NCBI GenBank assembly: GCA_913057955.1
Contig: CAJXOB010000009.1
Coordinates: 1 to 40,465, forward strand
Reading direction: 5' to 3'
From: an uncultured Gammaproteobacteria bacterium
Lineage (GTDB): Bacteria; Pseudomonadota; Gammaproteobacteria; PS1; Pseudothioglobaceae
DNA: 40,465 nucleotides
In this document: positions 8,362-18,542 of the stretch, piece after piece
How positions within the stretch are numbered: position 1 is the stretch's first letter
Layout: each line of letters opens with the position of its first letter
Notes under the pieces: model-generated
Told to the model about the DNA's origin: nothing
The model's input: the letters and a program-made list of their open reading frames with translations, nothing else
Databases searched by the model: none
Made by a program: the position numbers and the translations under genes

Positions 8362-9444
8362 ATGAATAGTTGGTTGAAGCCAGTTAAAACGGCAATTACT
8401 TTAAATAATGGCTTTGTGTTGTTAACAATTATTTCAACTAAGGGCTCAACACCTTGCTCAAATGGAGATAAGATTGTCTTCTCAGGGGGTGAGTCAGTCT
8501 TTGGAAGTATTGGCGGCGGTAATTTAGAATTTAAAGCCTTGTCTTTTGCTGAAGAATTGTTAAGCCTTAACTCTAATAGTATTTATTTAAAAAAATATCC
8601 TCTTGGTGCCTCACTAGGGCAGTGTTGTGGGGGTTATGTGAAGGTCATGTTTGAAAGTTTTATTCAGTCTGACTCAACAAATTCATGGATCGAAACAGTA
8701 TCAAACTTGCTCCATGATAAGGAAGATTTTGTAGTCGCTACAATTGTAGATAATAATGCTGAAATTGAATATAGCAGTAAAAAATTTGTATATTTAAATG
8801 GAAATTCTAGGCCATCCCTAGATGATGAAGAGCTGTCTAGTTTGATTAATAAAAGCGCTAAGGATCTGTTGTTGTTTTCTGATAGTCCTACTATAGTGCA
8901 ATTTAAAAATAAGTCAGGCTCTGTAACTGAAATCTGCTTTGAAAAAGTCTTGACTAGCGAAGTGCAGCCAGTAGTAGTATTTGGAGCTGGGCATATTTCA
9001 AGAGCCCTGATGCCAATATTGGTTAATCTACCTATTAAGATTTATTGGGTCGATGATAGAGCTGAGCAATTTGATAAATATCAAGGAGATACATCTCAAA
9101 TAGATGTTATTTGTGATGATTTTGTTCAGTCTATTCCAGACTTACCAGATAGTAGTTATTGCCTAGTAATTACGTACAGTCATCAGATTGATTTTGAAAT
9201 TTGTGAAAAAATGATTACTCAAAATAACTTCAGCTATTTGGGTATGATTGGTTCAGAAATTAAGGGAAAAAAATTTAGAGATCGTTTTCATCAAAAGAAC
9301 TATTCTGAGGAAGTGATTAATAAGTTTATCTGTCCAATAGGGGATAAACAAAAATTCTTAAAATCACCTACTGCAATTGCCGTAACTATTGCAATGGATT
9401 TAATTAACTTTATAGAGCATAAAAGACAACCTGAATCTGTATGA
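8362..9444 (+). CDS. xdhC: Xanthine dehydrogenase maturation factor XdhC
   Basis: This 360-residue protein carries the XdhC/CoxI pattern: S-T-K-G-S-T-P near the start, G-S-I-G-G-G-N-L-E, L-G-Q-C-C-G-G with the conserved Cys pair, then a Rossmann-like half with V-V-V-F-G-A-G-H-I-S-R-A-L and Y-L-G-M-I-G-S. XdhC binds molybdenum cofactor, helps its sulfuration and inserts it into XdhB. I chose the ATG at 8362; an in-frame TTG two codons earlier, immediately after the xdhB stop, is less likely. The gene ends in an ATGA overlap with the next ABC transporter gene, so it is co-translated with the importer. Confidence 0.92.
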   Translation: MNSWLKPVKTAITLNNGFVLLTIISTKGSTPCSNGDKIVFSGGESVFGSIGGGNLEFKALSFAEELLSLNSNSIYLKKYPLGASLGQCCGGYVKVMFESFIQSDSTNSWIETVSNLLHDKEDFVVATIVDNNAEIEYSSKKFVYLNGNSRPSLDDEELSSLINKSAKDLLLFSDSPTIVQFKNKSGSVTEICFEKVLTSEVQPVVVFGAGHISRALMPILVNLPIKIYWVDDRAEQFDKYQGDTSQIDVICDDFVQSIPDLPDSSYCLVITYSHQIDFEICEKMITQNNFSYLGMIGSEIKGKKFRDRFHQKNYSEEVINKFICPIGDKQKFLKSPTAIAVTIAMDLINFIEHKRQPESV

Positions 9445-10979
9445 AATATCAACTAGAAGTATCCAATATTACTAAATCTTATGGAGATTTAAAGGCCAAT
9501 GATAATGTCTCGCTTAGCATAAAGGATTCAAGCATCCATGCTTTGCTTGGTGAGAATGGGGCTGGCAAGTCAACTTTAGTGAAAATTATATATGGCTCAT
9601 TAACGCCAGATAGTGGTGAAATGAAGTGGGCTAATAATAAATATAGCCCTAAAAGCCCTTTTCAAGCTAGAGAAAATGGAATAGCGATGGTGTTCCAGCA
9701 CTTTTCATTATTTGAATCATTAACGGTTGAAGAAAATATAATTCTTGGGCTTGATGGAATCGGTTTAAATGAAAACTTTTCTGAGCAAATAATTAAGTAT
9801 TCAAAGCAGTATGGTTTAGATATTAACCCGCAACAAGTTGTTGGGGACCTATCTGTTGGAGCGCGTCAACGCGTTGAAATTATCCGCTGCTTGATGCAAA
9901 ATCCAAAGTTACTTATTATGGATGAGCCTACTTCAGTATTGACTCCTCAAGAAGTAGCTGATCTATTTGTAACACTTAAAAAACTTGCAGCAGATGGCTG
10001 CGCTATCTTATATATTTCTCATAAGCTTGAAGAGGTTCGTGAAATATGCAGCGAAGCAACAATTTTAAGAGGTGGTAAATTAGTACAAAGCTGCATACCT
10101 CAGGAGCACAGCCAAAAAGAGCTAGCAGAAATGATGATTGGAAAAAAACTAACAGAACTTGCTAGAACCAATATAATTGTTGGTGAAAATATTTTTTCAA
10201 TCGATAATTTAAGTCGAAAAAGTGATGATATATATGGTGTTAATCTTCAAAATATAGCCTTACAGATGAACAAAGGATCTATTGTTGGTATAGCAGGCGT
10301 TGCTGGAAATGGACAAGACGAGTTGATGGAGATTCTTATTGGTGAAATTCCTTCACCAAAAGCAACATTGAATTTTAATGGTCAAGATATTAGTGCTCTA
10401 AACTCGCATGAAAGAAGGCAGCTTTCTATGTTCTTTGTTCCAGAAGAAAGGCTTGGACATGGAGCAGTTCCAGATATGTCTTTAGATGAAAACATGTTGC
10501 TAAGTAGACCGGATTCAACAGAGATGACGAGTCATGGCGTTATTGATTGGACAAAGGTTGCAACTCACTCAAAAAAAGTAATTGATACCTTTGATGTGCA
10601 GACGCCTTCGAGCAGAATGTTAGCTAAATCACTTTCTGGAGGAAACCTGCAGAAGTTCATGGTTGGCAGGGAGCTTGTTCAAGACCCAGAGTTGTTAATT
10701 GTTGCTCAGCCAACTTGGGGGGTTGATGCTGGCTCTGCTAATAATATTCATCAGGCATTGATAGAGCTTGCCGATAAAGGCTCTGCTATATTAATAATCT
10801 CTCAGGATTTAGACGAAATATTAAGTCTATGTGAGCAAATTCATGTCCTATCTGAAGGAAAGCTTTCGGATGCAGTGGATATGAAAAGTAATGGCTTAGA
10901 GAAGATTTCTCAGCTAATGGTTGGCGGCAAAGAAGAAAAAAATTCTAAGTTAATTGCTGGAGCAAAGACTGATGCTTAG
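9441..10979 (+). CDS. BMP-family ABC importer, duplicated ATPase
   Basis: The 512-residue protein contains two ABC domains. The first has Walker A G-E-N-G-A-G-K-S-T at 37-45, signature L-S-V-G-A-R-Q from 137 and Walker B L-L-I-M-D-E-P with D161 and E162. The second has a degenerate Walker A (A-G-V-A-G-N-G-Q-D-E-L), L-S-G-G-N-L-Q and V-A-Q-P-T-W-G-V-D, where Gln replaces the catalytic Glu. That asymmetry is typical of the ATPases of nucleoside importers such as YufO/NupA-type proteins, related to RbsA. It overlaps xdhC by 4 bases and is followed by two matching permeases. The setting in a purine operon suggests import of purine bases or nucleosides; the exact ligand cannot be read from the sequence. 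Confidence 0.9.
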   Translation: MKYQLEVSNITKSYGDLKANDNVSLSIKDSSIHALLGENGAGKSTLVKIIYGSLTPDSGEMKWANNKYSPKSPFQARENGIAMVFQHFSLFESLTVEENIILGLDGIGLNENFSEQIIKYSKQYGLDINPQQVVGDLSVGARQRVEIIRCLMQNPKLLIMDEPTSVLTPQEVADLFVTLKKLAADGCAILYISHKLEEVREICSEATILRGGKLVQSCIPQEHSQKELAEMMIGKKLTELARTNIIVGENIFSIDNLSRKSDDIYGVNLQNIALQMNKGSIVGIAGVAGNGQDELMEILIGEIPSPKATLNFNGQDISALNSHERRQLSMFFVPEERLGHGAVPDMSLDENMLLSRPDSTEMTSHGVIDWTKVATHSKKVIDTFDVQTPSSRMLAKSLSGGNLQKFMVGRELVQDPELLIVAQPTWGVDAGSANNIHQALIELADKGSAILIISQDLDEILSLCEQIHVLSEGKLSDAVDMKSNGLEKISQLMVGGKEEKNSKLIAGAKTDA

Positions 10980-12042
10980 ACTTATCCCAAGAGTTGAAAA
11001 TTCTACAGCGATGGTTCTGTTATCACCTGTACTTGCTTTAACCCTGACTGCTCTATCTGCTTATTTAATATTTATTTTTGTTTTGGTTGATATTCCAGTC
11101 TCAAGTGTTTTCTTCACCCTATTTGTAGAGCCTTTAATTGATTCTTACTATTTGTCAGAATTGTTAGTTAAGGCTGCGCCTTTGATGATTATCGGTCTGG
11201 GTCTATCAATTGGATTTAGAGCGGGTATTTGGAATATTGGCGCAGAAGGTCAATACGTTATCGGAGGAATTGCAGGCAGCGCCGTAGGATTATATTTTTA
11301 TGATGTTGAGGCGGTATGGTTGCTTCCATTGATGACTATAGCGGGTATTTTAGGTGGTATGTTTTATGCCGGTATTGCAGCCTTTCTTCGAGTTAAATAT
11401 CAGGTCAATGAAATCTTGGTAACTTTAATGCTGACTTATGTTGCTGTTTTATTTTTAAGTGCAATGCTTCAAGGGCCATTGCGTAACCCATCGGGCTTTA
11501 ACTTTCCAGAAAGTAGGATTTTTCATGATAGCGCTATGCTGCCGATTATTTGGGAAGGTACGCGTTTACATATTGGTTTAATTGTTGCTATTATTCTTTC
11601 ACTTGTTGCTTGGTTTGGGATCAAAAAACATATGTTTGGTATGCAAATTAAAATTTCAGGTAGTGCCCCTCGTGCGGCTAAATTTGCTGGATTTGATGAC
11701 AATAAAACAGTTTGGTATTCACTGCTTATATCGGGCGGACTTGCAGGCCTTGCAGGACTCTTTGAGGCAGCAGGCCCTGCTGGACAACTAACTCCAGGAT
11801 TGCCCGCATTTTATGGCTTTACTGCAATCATTGTCGCATTCTTGGCTAGACTCCATCCAGTTGGAGTTTTATTTTCAGCGCTACTAATTGCGCTTAGCTA
11901 TGTTGGCGGTGAAAATGTGCAAATTGAATACAATTTGCCAAGCTCGATAACTCAAATTTTTCAAGGCATGCTTTTGTTTTATTTCCTGGCTTGCGATATA
12001 TTAATTAAATATAAAGTTGTATTTTTTAAAACTAAAAACTAA
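10972..12042 (+). CDS. BMP-family ABC importer, permease 1
   Basis: A 356-residue membrane protein with about nine to ten hydrophobic segments. The family signature is F-R-A-G-I-W-N-I-G-A-E-G-Q-Y near residue 80, followed by V-N-E-I-L-V-T-L-M-L-T-Y, as in YufP/NupP-type nucleoside permeases. The ATG at 10972 is preferred to an in-frame TTG at 10954 because GGAG at 10959-10962 is well placed for it. The gene overlaps the ATPase gene by 8 bases. It forms the heterodimeric channel with the next gene product in the inner membrane. Confidence 0.9.
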   Translation: MLRLIPRVENSTAMVLLSPVLALTLTALSAYLIFIFVLVDIPVSSVFFTLFVEPLIDSYYLSELLVKAAPLMIIGLGLSIGFRAGIWNIGAEGQYVIGGIAGSAVGLYFYDVEAVWLLPLMTIAGILGGMFYAGIAAFLRVKYQVNEILVTLMLTYVAVLFLSAMLQGPLRNPSGFNFPESRIFHDSAMLPIIWEGTRLHIGLIVAIILSLVAWFGIKKHMFGMQIKISGSAPRAAKFAGFDDNKTVWYSLLISGGLAGLAGLFEAAGPAGQLTPGLPAFYGFTAIIVAFLARLHPVGVLFSALLIALSYVGGENVQIEYNLPSSITQIFQGMLLFYFLACDILIKYKVVFFKTKN

Positions 12043-12047
12043 AAATT

Positions 12048-12977
12048 ATGAATGAAGGCCTATTTATTAACATTATTATTGGGATAAGCATTGCTTCCGT
12101 GCCTCTTATTTTTGCAGCTATTGGTGAATTATTAGTAGAGCGTTCAGGTGTTCTAAACTTAGGGGTTGAAGGCATGATGATTGTTGGAGCGCTTCTAGGC
12201 TTTGTGGTTATGTCCCATACTCAAAACCCGTTTTTAGCAGTTTTTGCTGCAATGCTTGGCGGAATGGCCATCGCGTCCATTTTTGCTTTTTTGACTCAAT
12301 TCTTGCTTACAAATCAGGTTGCAACTGGACTTGCTTTAACTCTTTTTGGTTTAGGTTTTGCAGCTTTTGCAGGGAGAGGCTATACAGAGGAAACAATTCA
12401 ACTTATCACTGCAGTTCCAATTCCATATTTATCTGATATTCCTTATTTAGGTCCTTTGCTTTTTTCGTTTAACCCTCTTGTATATTTGTCATTTTTTATG
12501 GTTTATTTGGTTTGGTGGTTTTTATTTAAGACTAAGCAGGGTTTAATCTTACGTGCTATCGGAGATAATCATGATGCAGCCCATGCAATTGGTCATAATG
12601 TTGTTCGTTACAGAGTAATGGCTATTTTATTTGGCGGCGCTATGGCTGGAATTGGGGGTTCATTTTTATCACTCGTTCAAGTCCCTATATGGGGAGAGGG
12701 CATGACTGCTGGTAGAGGGTGGATTGCTTTAGGACTTGTTGTTTTTGCCTCATGGCAGCCTTTTAGGATTATATTTGGAGCTATTTTATTTGGAGGAATC
12801 ACTATTCTTCAGATTCATGCTCAAGGATTAAATATAAATGTAAGTGCGCAATACCTATCCATGCTTCCATACTTGGCAACTATTGTTATTCTTGTCAGTC
12901 TTAGGATAAGATTAAAAAATAAAACAAATCGCACAGTTCCTAATTGTTTGGGTAGAATATTTCATTCAACAACTTAG
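12048..12977 (+). CDS. BMP-family ABC importer, permease 2
   Basis: This 309-residue membrane protein carries the second-permease signature G-E-L-L-V-E-R-S-G-V-L-N-L-G-V-E-G-M-M (residues about 26-44) and R-A-I-G-D-N-H-D-A-A, as in YufQ/NupQ-type nucleoside permeases. About eight hydrophobic segments are visible. Only five bases separate it from permease 1. The polar tail (after about residue 290) is followed by a 71-base gap before the binding-protein gene; that gap contains no convincing hairpin terminator, so the binding protein may be co-transcribed or may have its own promoter. Confidence 0.9.
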   Translation: MNEGLFINIIIGISIASVPLIFAAIGELLVERSGVLNLGVEGMMIVGALLGFVVMSHTQNPFLAVFAAMLGGMAIASIFAFLTQFLLTNQVATGLALTLFGLGFAAFAGRGYTEETIQLITAVPIPYLSDIPYLGPLLFSFNPLVYLSFFMVYLVWWFLFKTKQGLILRAIGDNHDAAHAIGHNVVRYRVMAILFGGAMAGIGGSFLSLVQVPIWGEGMTAGRGWIALGLVVFASWQPFRIIFGAILFGGITILQIHAQGLNINVSAQYLSMLPYLATIVILVSLRIRLKNKTNRTVPNCLGRIFHSTT

Positions 12978-13048
12978 TTTGCTGAATAAGGTTTTGTACG
13001 AAGTAAAAAAGTAAGAAAAATTGTTAAATAACTTAAAGGAGAATAAGT

Positions 13049-14134
13049 ATGTCAAATCGAAGTTTGTCGAGTGTTCTAAAGCTCTCGATATTAAGCGTAG
13101 TTTTAGCATTTACGAGTAATGTTTATGCTGAACCTGTTAAAGCCGCTTTTGTATATATTGGGCCAACAGGAGACCATGGGTGGACTTTTGCACATGATCA
13201 AGGCGCAAAATATGTAAAAGAAATGATGGGTGATGACGTAATCATAACTACTGTAGAGAGTGTTGAAGAAAACTCTGATTCAGAGCGTGTTATTACGAGT
13301 CTTGCCAGAAAAAATGATATTATTTTTACAACATCATTTGGTTACATGAATCCGACAGTAAAGGTCGCGGCGCGTTACCCAGATGTTAAATTTGAACACG
13401 CAACAGGCTATATGCGTCCTACTGATAATATTTCTACTTATTCTGCAAGATTTTATGAGGGAAGACACGTTATTGGTAAGATTGCGGGAAGAATGACAGA
13501 GACTAATGTTATTGGTTATATTGCATCATTCCCAATCCCTGAGGTAATTAGAGGTATTAACTCTGCTTATCTAGCTGCTAAGTCGGTAAATCCTGATGTG
13601 GAAATCAAAATCGTTTGGGTTTATTCTTGGTACGATCCAGGTAAAGAAGCTGATGCTGCTAACGCTCTTATAGCTCAAGGTGCTGACATTCTAATGCAAC
13701 ATACTGATTCAACTGCTCCTATGACAGTTGCTGAAGAGAAAGGCGTTTATGCCTTTGGACAAGCTTCAGACATGCGTGAGTGGGGTAAAAATGCTCAATT
13801 GACTGGAATTATTGATGATTGGGGTCCTTACTACTTAGAACGTGTTCAGGCTGTTAAGGACGGCACTTGGACTTCAACTGATGTCTTCCATGGAGTTGAT
13901 TCAGGAATGGTTAAGTTTGCTAAATTGAACAACTCAATGCCTTTTGAAGTTAGAAATGAGGCTTCAAGTGCTATTATTGATTTGTCAATGGGTAAGATTC
14001 ATCCATTTACTGGTCCAATAAACAAGCAAGATGGTAGCCCATGGTTAGCAGAAGGTGAAACTCCACCTAACTATCCTGATCTACTTACAATGGATTTTTA
14101 TGTAGAAGGTATTGACGCTAAGTACCCTAACTAA
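13049..14134 (+). CDS. BMP-family periplasmic substrate-binding protein
   Basis: The 361-residue protein starts with a cleavable signal peptide: positive N-region, hydrophobic core and a V-Y-A cut site at residue 27. No lipobox Cys is present, so it should be a soluble periplasmic protein. The mature part begins V-K-A-A-F-V-Y-I-G-P-T-G-D-H-G-W-T-F-A-H, the typical BMP/PnrA fold start, and contains F-T-T-S-F-G-Y and G-A-D-I-L-M-Q-H-T-D-S. AAAGGAG lies eight bases before the ATG (13034-13040). It supplies substrate to the preceding permeases. The BMP family includes purine nucleoside binders, and this operon otherwise degrades purines, so a purine nucleoside or base is the likely ligand. Confidence 0.9.
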   Translation: MSNRSLSSVLKLSILSVVLAFTSNVYAEPVKAAFVYIGPTGDHGWTFAHDQGAKYVKEMMGDDVIITTVESVEENSDSERVITSLARKNDIIFTTSFGYMNPTVKVAARYPDVKFEHATGYMRPTDNISTYSARFYEGRHVIGKIAGRMTETNVIGYIASFPIPEVIRGINSAYLAAKSVNPDVEIKIVWVYSWYDPGKEADAANALIAQGADILMQHTDSTAPMTVAEEKGVYAFGQASDMREWGKNAQLTGIIDDWGPYYLERVQAVKDGTWTSTDVFHGVDSGMVKFAKLNNSMPFEVRNEASSAIIDLSMGKIHPFTGPINKQDGSPWLAEGETPPNYPDLLTMDFYVEGIDAKYPN

Positions 14135-14160
14135 TAAAAGTTTATTAAGTAATATTACTA

Positions 14161-15226
<1,066 letters not shown>

Positions 15227-15328
15227 TACTAATTGTCCTTATCTTGTTTTTTCATTTCATCAACTTTAAATTACAACAAATTTTTTAATTTATTCAATTG
15301 ATATTGCTATGTTTTTTTAGTTAAGTTT

Positions 15329-15342
15329 CAAATAGTGGAACT
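15329..15342 (+). promoter_or_regulatory. Probable IclR-family operator in front of the sugar operon
   Basis: CAAATAGTGGAACT at 15329-15342 is identical to the reverse complement of 29416-29429 in the iclR-glpD spacer. Here the second half of the palindrome is degenerate (about 7 of 12 positions match). It lies just upstream of an extended -10-like element, TGCTAATAT at 15346-15354, in the 257-base spacer 15227-15483, a position suited to repression. Apart from these, the spacer is AT-rich and holds no gene that I can see. Confidence 0.6.
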
Positions 15343-15483
15343 ATGTGCTAATATATGGAAATATTTATTCACATGAATTTAAATTTATGTATACTTAATC
15401 TTGATTTGTCATATATAGGTGTATCTATGTCACAAGAGATATGCAATCAAAGAGGTTTTTTTATAATTTAGGAGAAAATAATA

Positions 15484-16722
15484 ATGAAAAAAATATTTAA
15501 AACGCAAATAGCTCTAGCTCTAGCCGGTATCTTGGCTGGAACATCTGCTATTGCTGGAACAATTGTCATCAATGGTGACACTTCTGATCCAGCGCCAAAG
15601 GCGGCATTTCAGGCAGTTATTGATGGATTTGAAGCTGAAAACCCAGATGTAAACGTTGTTTACAATCTTTTTGATCATGAAGGCTATAAAGCTGCAATTC
15701 GCAACTTTCTAAGTGCTGATGCTCCAGATATTTCATTCTGGTATGCGGGTAACAGAATGGCACCATTTGTTGATGCAGGATTGTTTGCACCAATTGATGA
15801 TGTTTGGGCTGACCAAGGACTTTACTCACTAATGAAGACGTCTGCTCCAGGTATGACTATGGATGGTAAGAAGTGGGGAATTCCTTATACTTATTACAAC
15901 TGGGGTGTTTACTATCGTCAAGATATCTTTGAAGACCTAGGTATTGCTGTTCCTAAAACTTGGGATCAATTCATTGCTGCTGGTAAAACTTTAAATGCAA
16001 ACGGTGTAACTCCAATTACAATTGGTACAAAATATCTATGGACTGCTGGTGGTGTATTTGATTACTTAAACCTTCGTACAAATGGATATGATTTCCATAT
16101 GGCTCTAACTAGAGGCGAGGTTGCTTGGACTGATGACCGTGTACGTGCAACTATGGCGAATTGGAAGCAACTGATTGATGCTGACTTTTTCCTTGAAAAT
16201 CATGCTGCTTTAAGCTGGCAAGAAGCATTAGCTCCTATGGGTAATGGTGAGGCTGCTATGTATGTTATGGGTAACTTTGCTGTTGCTCCACTACGCGAGT
16301 TAGGTTTGGATGACAGTAAGCTAGGTTTCTTCCAGTTTCCTGAAATAACTCCGGGAGTTCCTATGGCTGAAGAAGCGCCTACTGACACTATTCATTTATC
16401 TGCAGGTGCAAAAAACCCAGTTGACGCTAAGCGTTTCTTAGCTTATGCTGCGCGCGCTGACGTTCAGACTGCTTGGAATGAAGCGTTAGGTCAATTGCCT
16501 ACTAATGCGGGCTCAAGTGTTGTTGATGACAAGTTCTTGAATGCTGCATTTAATATGCTTAATAACGACGCCCCTGGTGGTGTTGCTCAGTTCTATGATC
16601 GTGATACTAAAGCTGAAATGGCCTCTATTGGCATGGAAAACTTTCAAGAGTTCATGGTTAAGCCTGAGCGCTTAGAGAAGATTCTAGAGCGTCTAGAAAA
16701 AGCTCGTGCAAAACTTTATTAA
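15484..16722 (+). CDS. Sugar ABC transporter, periplasmic binding protein (family 1)
   Basis: The 412-residue protein has a signal peptide ending A-I-A at residue 24 and then a family-1 extracellular solute-binding fold: A-F-Q-A-V-I-D-G-F-E-A-E-N-P-D-V-N-V, D-A-P-D-I-S-F-W-Y-A-G and W-G-I-P-Y-T-Y-Y-N-W-G-V-Y-Y-R, followed by P-K-T-W-D-Q-F. These are shared with binding proteins for oligosaccharides and glycerol-phosphate type ligands. AGGAG at 15471-15475 precedes the ATG. It is the first gene of the galactoside operon. The ligand is inferred from the enzymes downstream (a galactoside), not from the protein sequence itself. Confidence 0.9.
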   Translation: MKKIFKTQIALALAGILAGTSAIAGTIVINGDTSDPAPKAAFQAVIDGFEAENPDVNVVYNLFDHEGYKAAIRNFLSADAPDISFWYAGNRMAPFVDAGLFAPIDDVWADQGLYSLMKTSAPGMTMDGKKWGIPYTYYNWGVYYRQDIFEDLGIAVPKTWDQFIAAGKTLNANGVTPITIGTKYLWTAGGVFDYLNLRTNGYDFHMALTRGEVAWTDDRVRATMANWKQLIDADFFLENHAALSWQEALAPMGNGEAAMYVMGNFAVAPLRELGLDDSKLGFFQFPEITPGVPMAEEAPTDTIHLSAGAKNPVDAKRFLAYAARADVQTAWNEALGQLPTNAGSSVVDDKFLNAAFNMLNNDAPGGVAQFYDRDTKAEMASIGMENFQEFMVKPERLEKILERLEKARAKLY

Positions 16723-16740
16723 CCAATAAGGTTTTACTCT

Positions 16741-16780
16741 GTCCCGTGTTCAAGTATTCTTGACACGGGACTTTATTTTT
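16741..16780 (+). terminator. Intra-operon attenuator hairpin after the binding-protein gene
   Basis: The arms 16741-16754 and 16759-16771 pair (GTCCCGTG...CAAG with CTTG...CACGGGAC, one unpaired T) around a TATT loop and are followed by TTTATTTTT. It sits between the binding-protein and permease genes and probably lowers permease and enzyme expression relative to the binding protein. Confidence 0.8.
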
Positions 16781-16803
16781 AATCAATAAAACTCGGAATA
16801 TGT

Positions 16804-17691
16804 ATGTATTCTTTCTGGAAAAATAATCAATTAAAGCTGTCACCCTGGATTTTTTTAGCCCCTGGCATCTTTATGTTTTCACTTTATGTTATTTTTCCAA
16901 TTTTTCAATCGATAAGTTTAAGCTTATATCAGTGGGATGGGCTCGGCGTAAAAACATATATTGGCGCTGATAACTATATCGAGCTATTAGATGATGAATA
17001 TTTTTACACTTCACTAAAAAACAATGTCATTTGGCTTGTTCTTTATATATTAGCAGTTCCTGCTGGCCTTTTTGCCGCGCTATTTCTGAATCAAACAGTA
17101 AGAGGCATAAGAATATACAAGTCACTATTTTTCTTTCCATTTGTAATTTCTCAAGTCGTCGTAGGATTAGTTTTTAGTTGGTTTTACGACCCTTCAAACG
17201 GACTCTTAAATGTGATCCTTGAAAACTTTGGATTTAGTCCTATTGCTATTTTGGCAGAGGAAGATTATGCGACATACGGAATCATTGCAGCGGGCTTATG
17301 GCCTCAAACTGCTTATTGTATGATTTTATATTTAACAGGACTAAATTCAGTTGATCCTGAGCAAATTGAAGCCGGCCGAATTGACAATGCAAGAGGCTGG
17401 AGAATGTTGTGGTATGTAATATTGCCTCAACTCAAACCTGCTACTTTTATTGCGGTTGTTGTTACCGTCATTGGTGCTCTAAGATCCTTTGATTTAATTT
17501 CTATTATGACAGCTGGTGGTCCGTGGGGATCCAGCCGTGTTCTTGCTTATTATATGTACGAAAAGGCATTTTCAGAGTATGGCTTTCGTATGGGCTACTC
17601 TGCGGCTATAGCAGTAGTCCTCCTTGGTATTATGATGATTTATATTGGACTTATTCTGTATAGATTGTATCGAGATGAAAAAGGCTATTAA
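16804..17691 (+). CDS. Sugar ABC transporter permease 1 (MalF/UgpA type)
   Basis: A 295-residue protein with six hydrophobic segments, opening with L-S-P-W-I-F-L-A-P-G-I-F-M-F. The cytoplasmic EAA loop has the binding-protein-dependent permease pattern E-A-G-R-I-D-N-A-R-G-W-R-M-L-W-Y-V-I-L-P near residues 194-213 (Gly in place of the usual second Ala), which contacts the ATPase. It pairs with the following permease to form the inner-membrane channel. The ATPase for this system is not next to it; the most likely partner is the minus-strand gene at 27416-28474. Confidence 0.92.
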   Translation: MYSFWKNNQLKLSPWIFLAPGIFMFSLYVIFPIFQSISLSLYQWDGLGVKTYIGADNYIELLDDEYFYTSLKNNVIWLVLYILAVPAGLFAALFLNQTVRGIRIYKSLFFFPFVISQVVVGLVFSWFYDPSNGLLNVILENFGFSPIAILAEEDYATYGIIAAGLWPQTAYCMILYLTGLNSVDPEQIEAGRIDNARGWRMLWYVILPQLKPATFIAVVVTVIGALRSFDLISIMTAGGPWGSSRVLAYYMYEKAFSEYGFRMGYSAAIAVVLLGIMMIYIGLILYRLYRDEKGY

Positions 17692-17693
17692 AT

Positions 17694-18542
17694 ATGTTTC
17701 CGACTCCAATTGAAAAAACTAAATTATCCACTCAGCGCCTGTATAAGATAGCGCTGCCTATTGCTATGATTATTTGGCTTCTACCTCTCTTGGCAGTAGC
17801 TTTGACATCAGTTCGCTCAGGAGTTGATATCAACTCTGGCAACTACTGGGGAATGCCAACCTCTATTAACTTTTTTGAAAACTATACGGCTGTCTTTACA
17901 GACTCACCACTAGGTTATTACATTTTAAATAGTTTTAAAATAACCATTCCAACAGTGATTGGTGCGATTGTTCTTTCAAGCCTTACCGGCTTTGCATTAG
18001 GTGTTTATAGATTTAAACTTAATTTATTTGTATTTTTTATTTTTGTTGCTGGCAACTTTATTCCTTATCAAATACTTATGGTTCCAGTTAGAGATCTTTC
18101 TCTTGCGTTAGGCCTTTACAACTCTGTATGGGGGCTTGTTGCTTTTCATATAGCATTTCAAACCGGTTTTTGCACCTTCTTTATGCGCAACTTTATTCGC
18201 GCTCTTCCGTTTGAGTTAATCGAGGCTGCTAGAGTTGAAGGGGTTTCTGAATTTAAAATTTTCTGGTACGTCGTTGTTCCATTAATGAAGCCAGCAATGG
18301 CAGCATTATCTGTGCTAATTTTTACTTTCATATGGAATGATTATTTTTGGGCTCTTGTGTTGACTCAAGGGGCAGATGCAATGCCAATTACAGCAGGCTT
18401 AAACTCACTTAATGGTCAATGGATCGCTAACCAACACTTGGTTTCTGCTGGCTCTATAATTGCAGCCCTTCCACCAGTTTTAATGTTTTTCTTAATGCAA
18501 AAACATTTCATAGCTGGACTAACACTAGGGGCGGTTAAGTAA
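17694..18542 (+). CDS. Sugar ABC transporter permease 2 (MalG/UgpE type)
   Basis: A 282-residue membrane protein with six hydrophobic segments and a canonical EAA loop, E-A-A-R-V-E-G-V-S-E-F-K-I-F-W-Y-V-V-V-P-L at about residues 178-198. The C-terminal F-I-A-G-L-T-L-G-A-V-K is typical of MalG-like carbohydrate permeases. The start follows the first permease by two bases and its stop shares a base with the alpha-galactosidase ATG, so uptake and hydrolysis are translationally coupled. Confidence 0.92.
   Translation: MFPTPIEKTKLSTQRLYKIALPIAMIIWLLPLLAVALTSVRSGVDINSGNYWGMPTSINFFENYTAVFTDSPLGYYILNSFKITIPTVIGAIVLSSLTGFALGVYRFKLNLFVFFIFVAGNFIPYQILMVPVRDLSLALGLYNSVWGLVAFHIAFQTGFCTFFMRNFIRALPFELIEAARVEGVSEFKIFWYVVVPLMKPAMAALSVLIFTFIWNDYFWALVLTQGADAMPITAGLNSLNGQWIANQHLVSAGSIIAALPPVLMFFLMQKHFIAGLTLGAVK

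Noticed and set aside
10954-10956. TTG as start of permease 1
   Set aside because: An ATG at 10972 has GGAG at good distance; the six extra residues have no family support.
15227-15483. A CRP-like or small RNA signal in the long spacer before the sugar operon
   Set aside because: I looked for TGTGA-N6-TCACA and for stable hairpins and found only AT-rich sequence with partial TGTCA/GTCACA elements; not enough to call.
15484-18542. Glycerol 3-phosphate importer (UgpBAE) as the main explanation
   Set aside because: The family is related, but the operon continues directly into galactosidases and galactose-oxidation genes and contains no glycerophosphodiesterase; kept only as an alternative.
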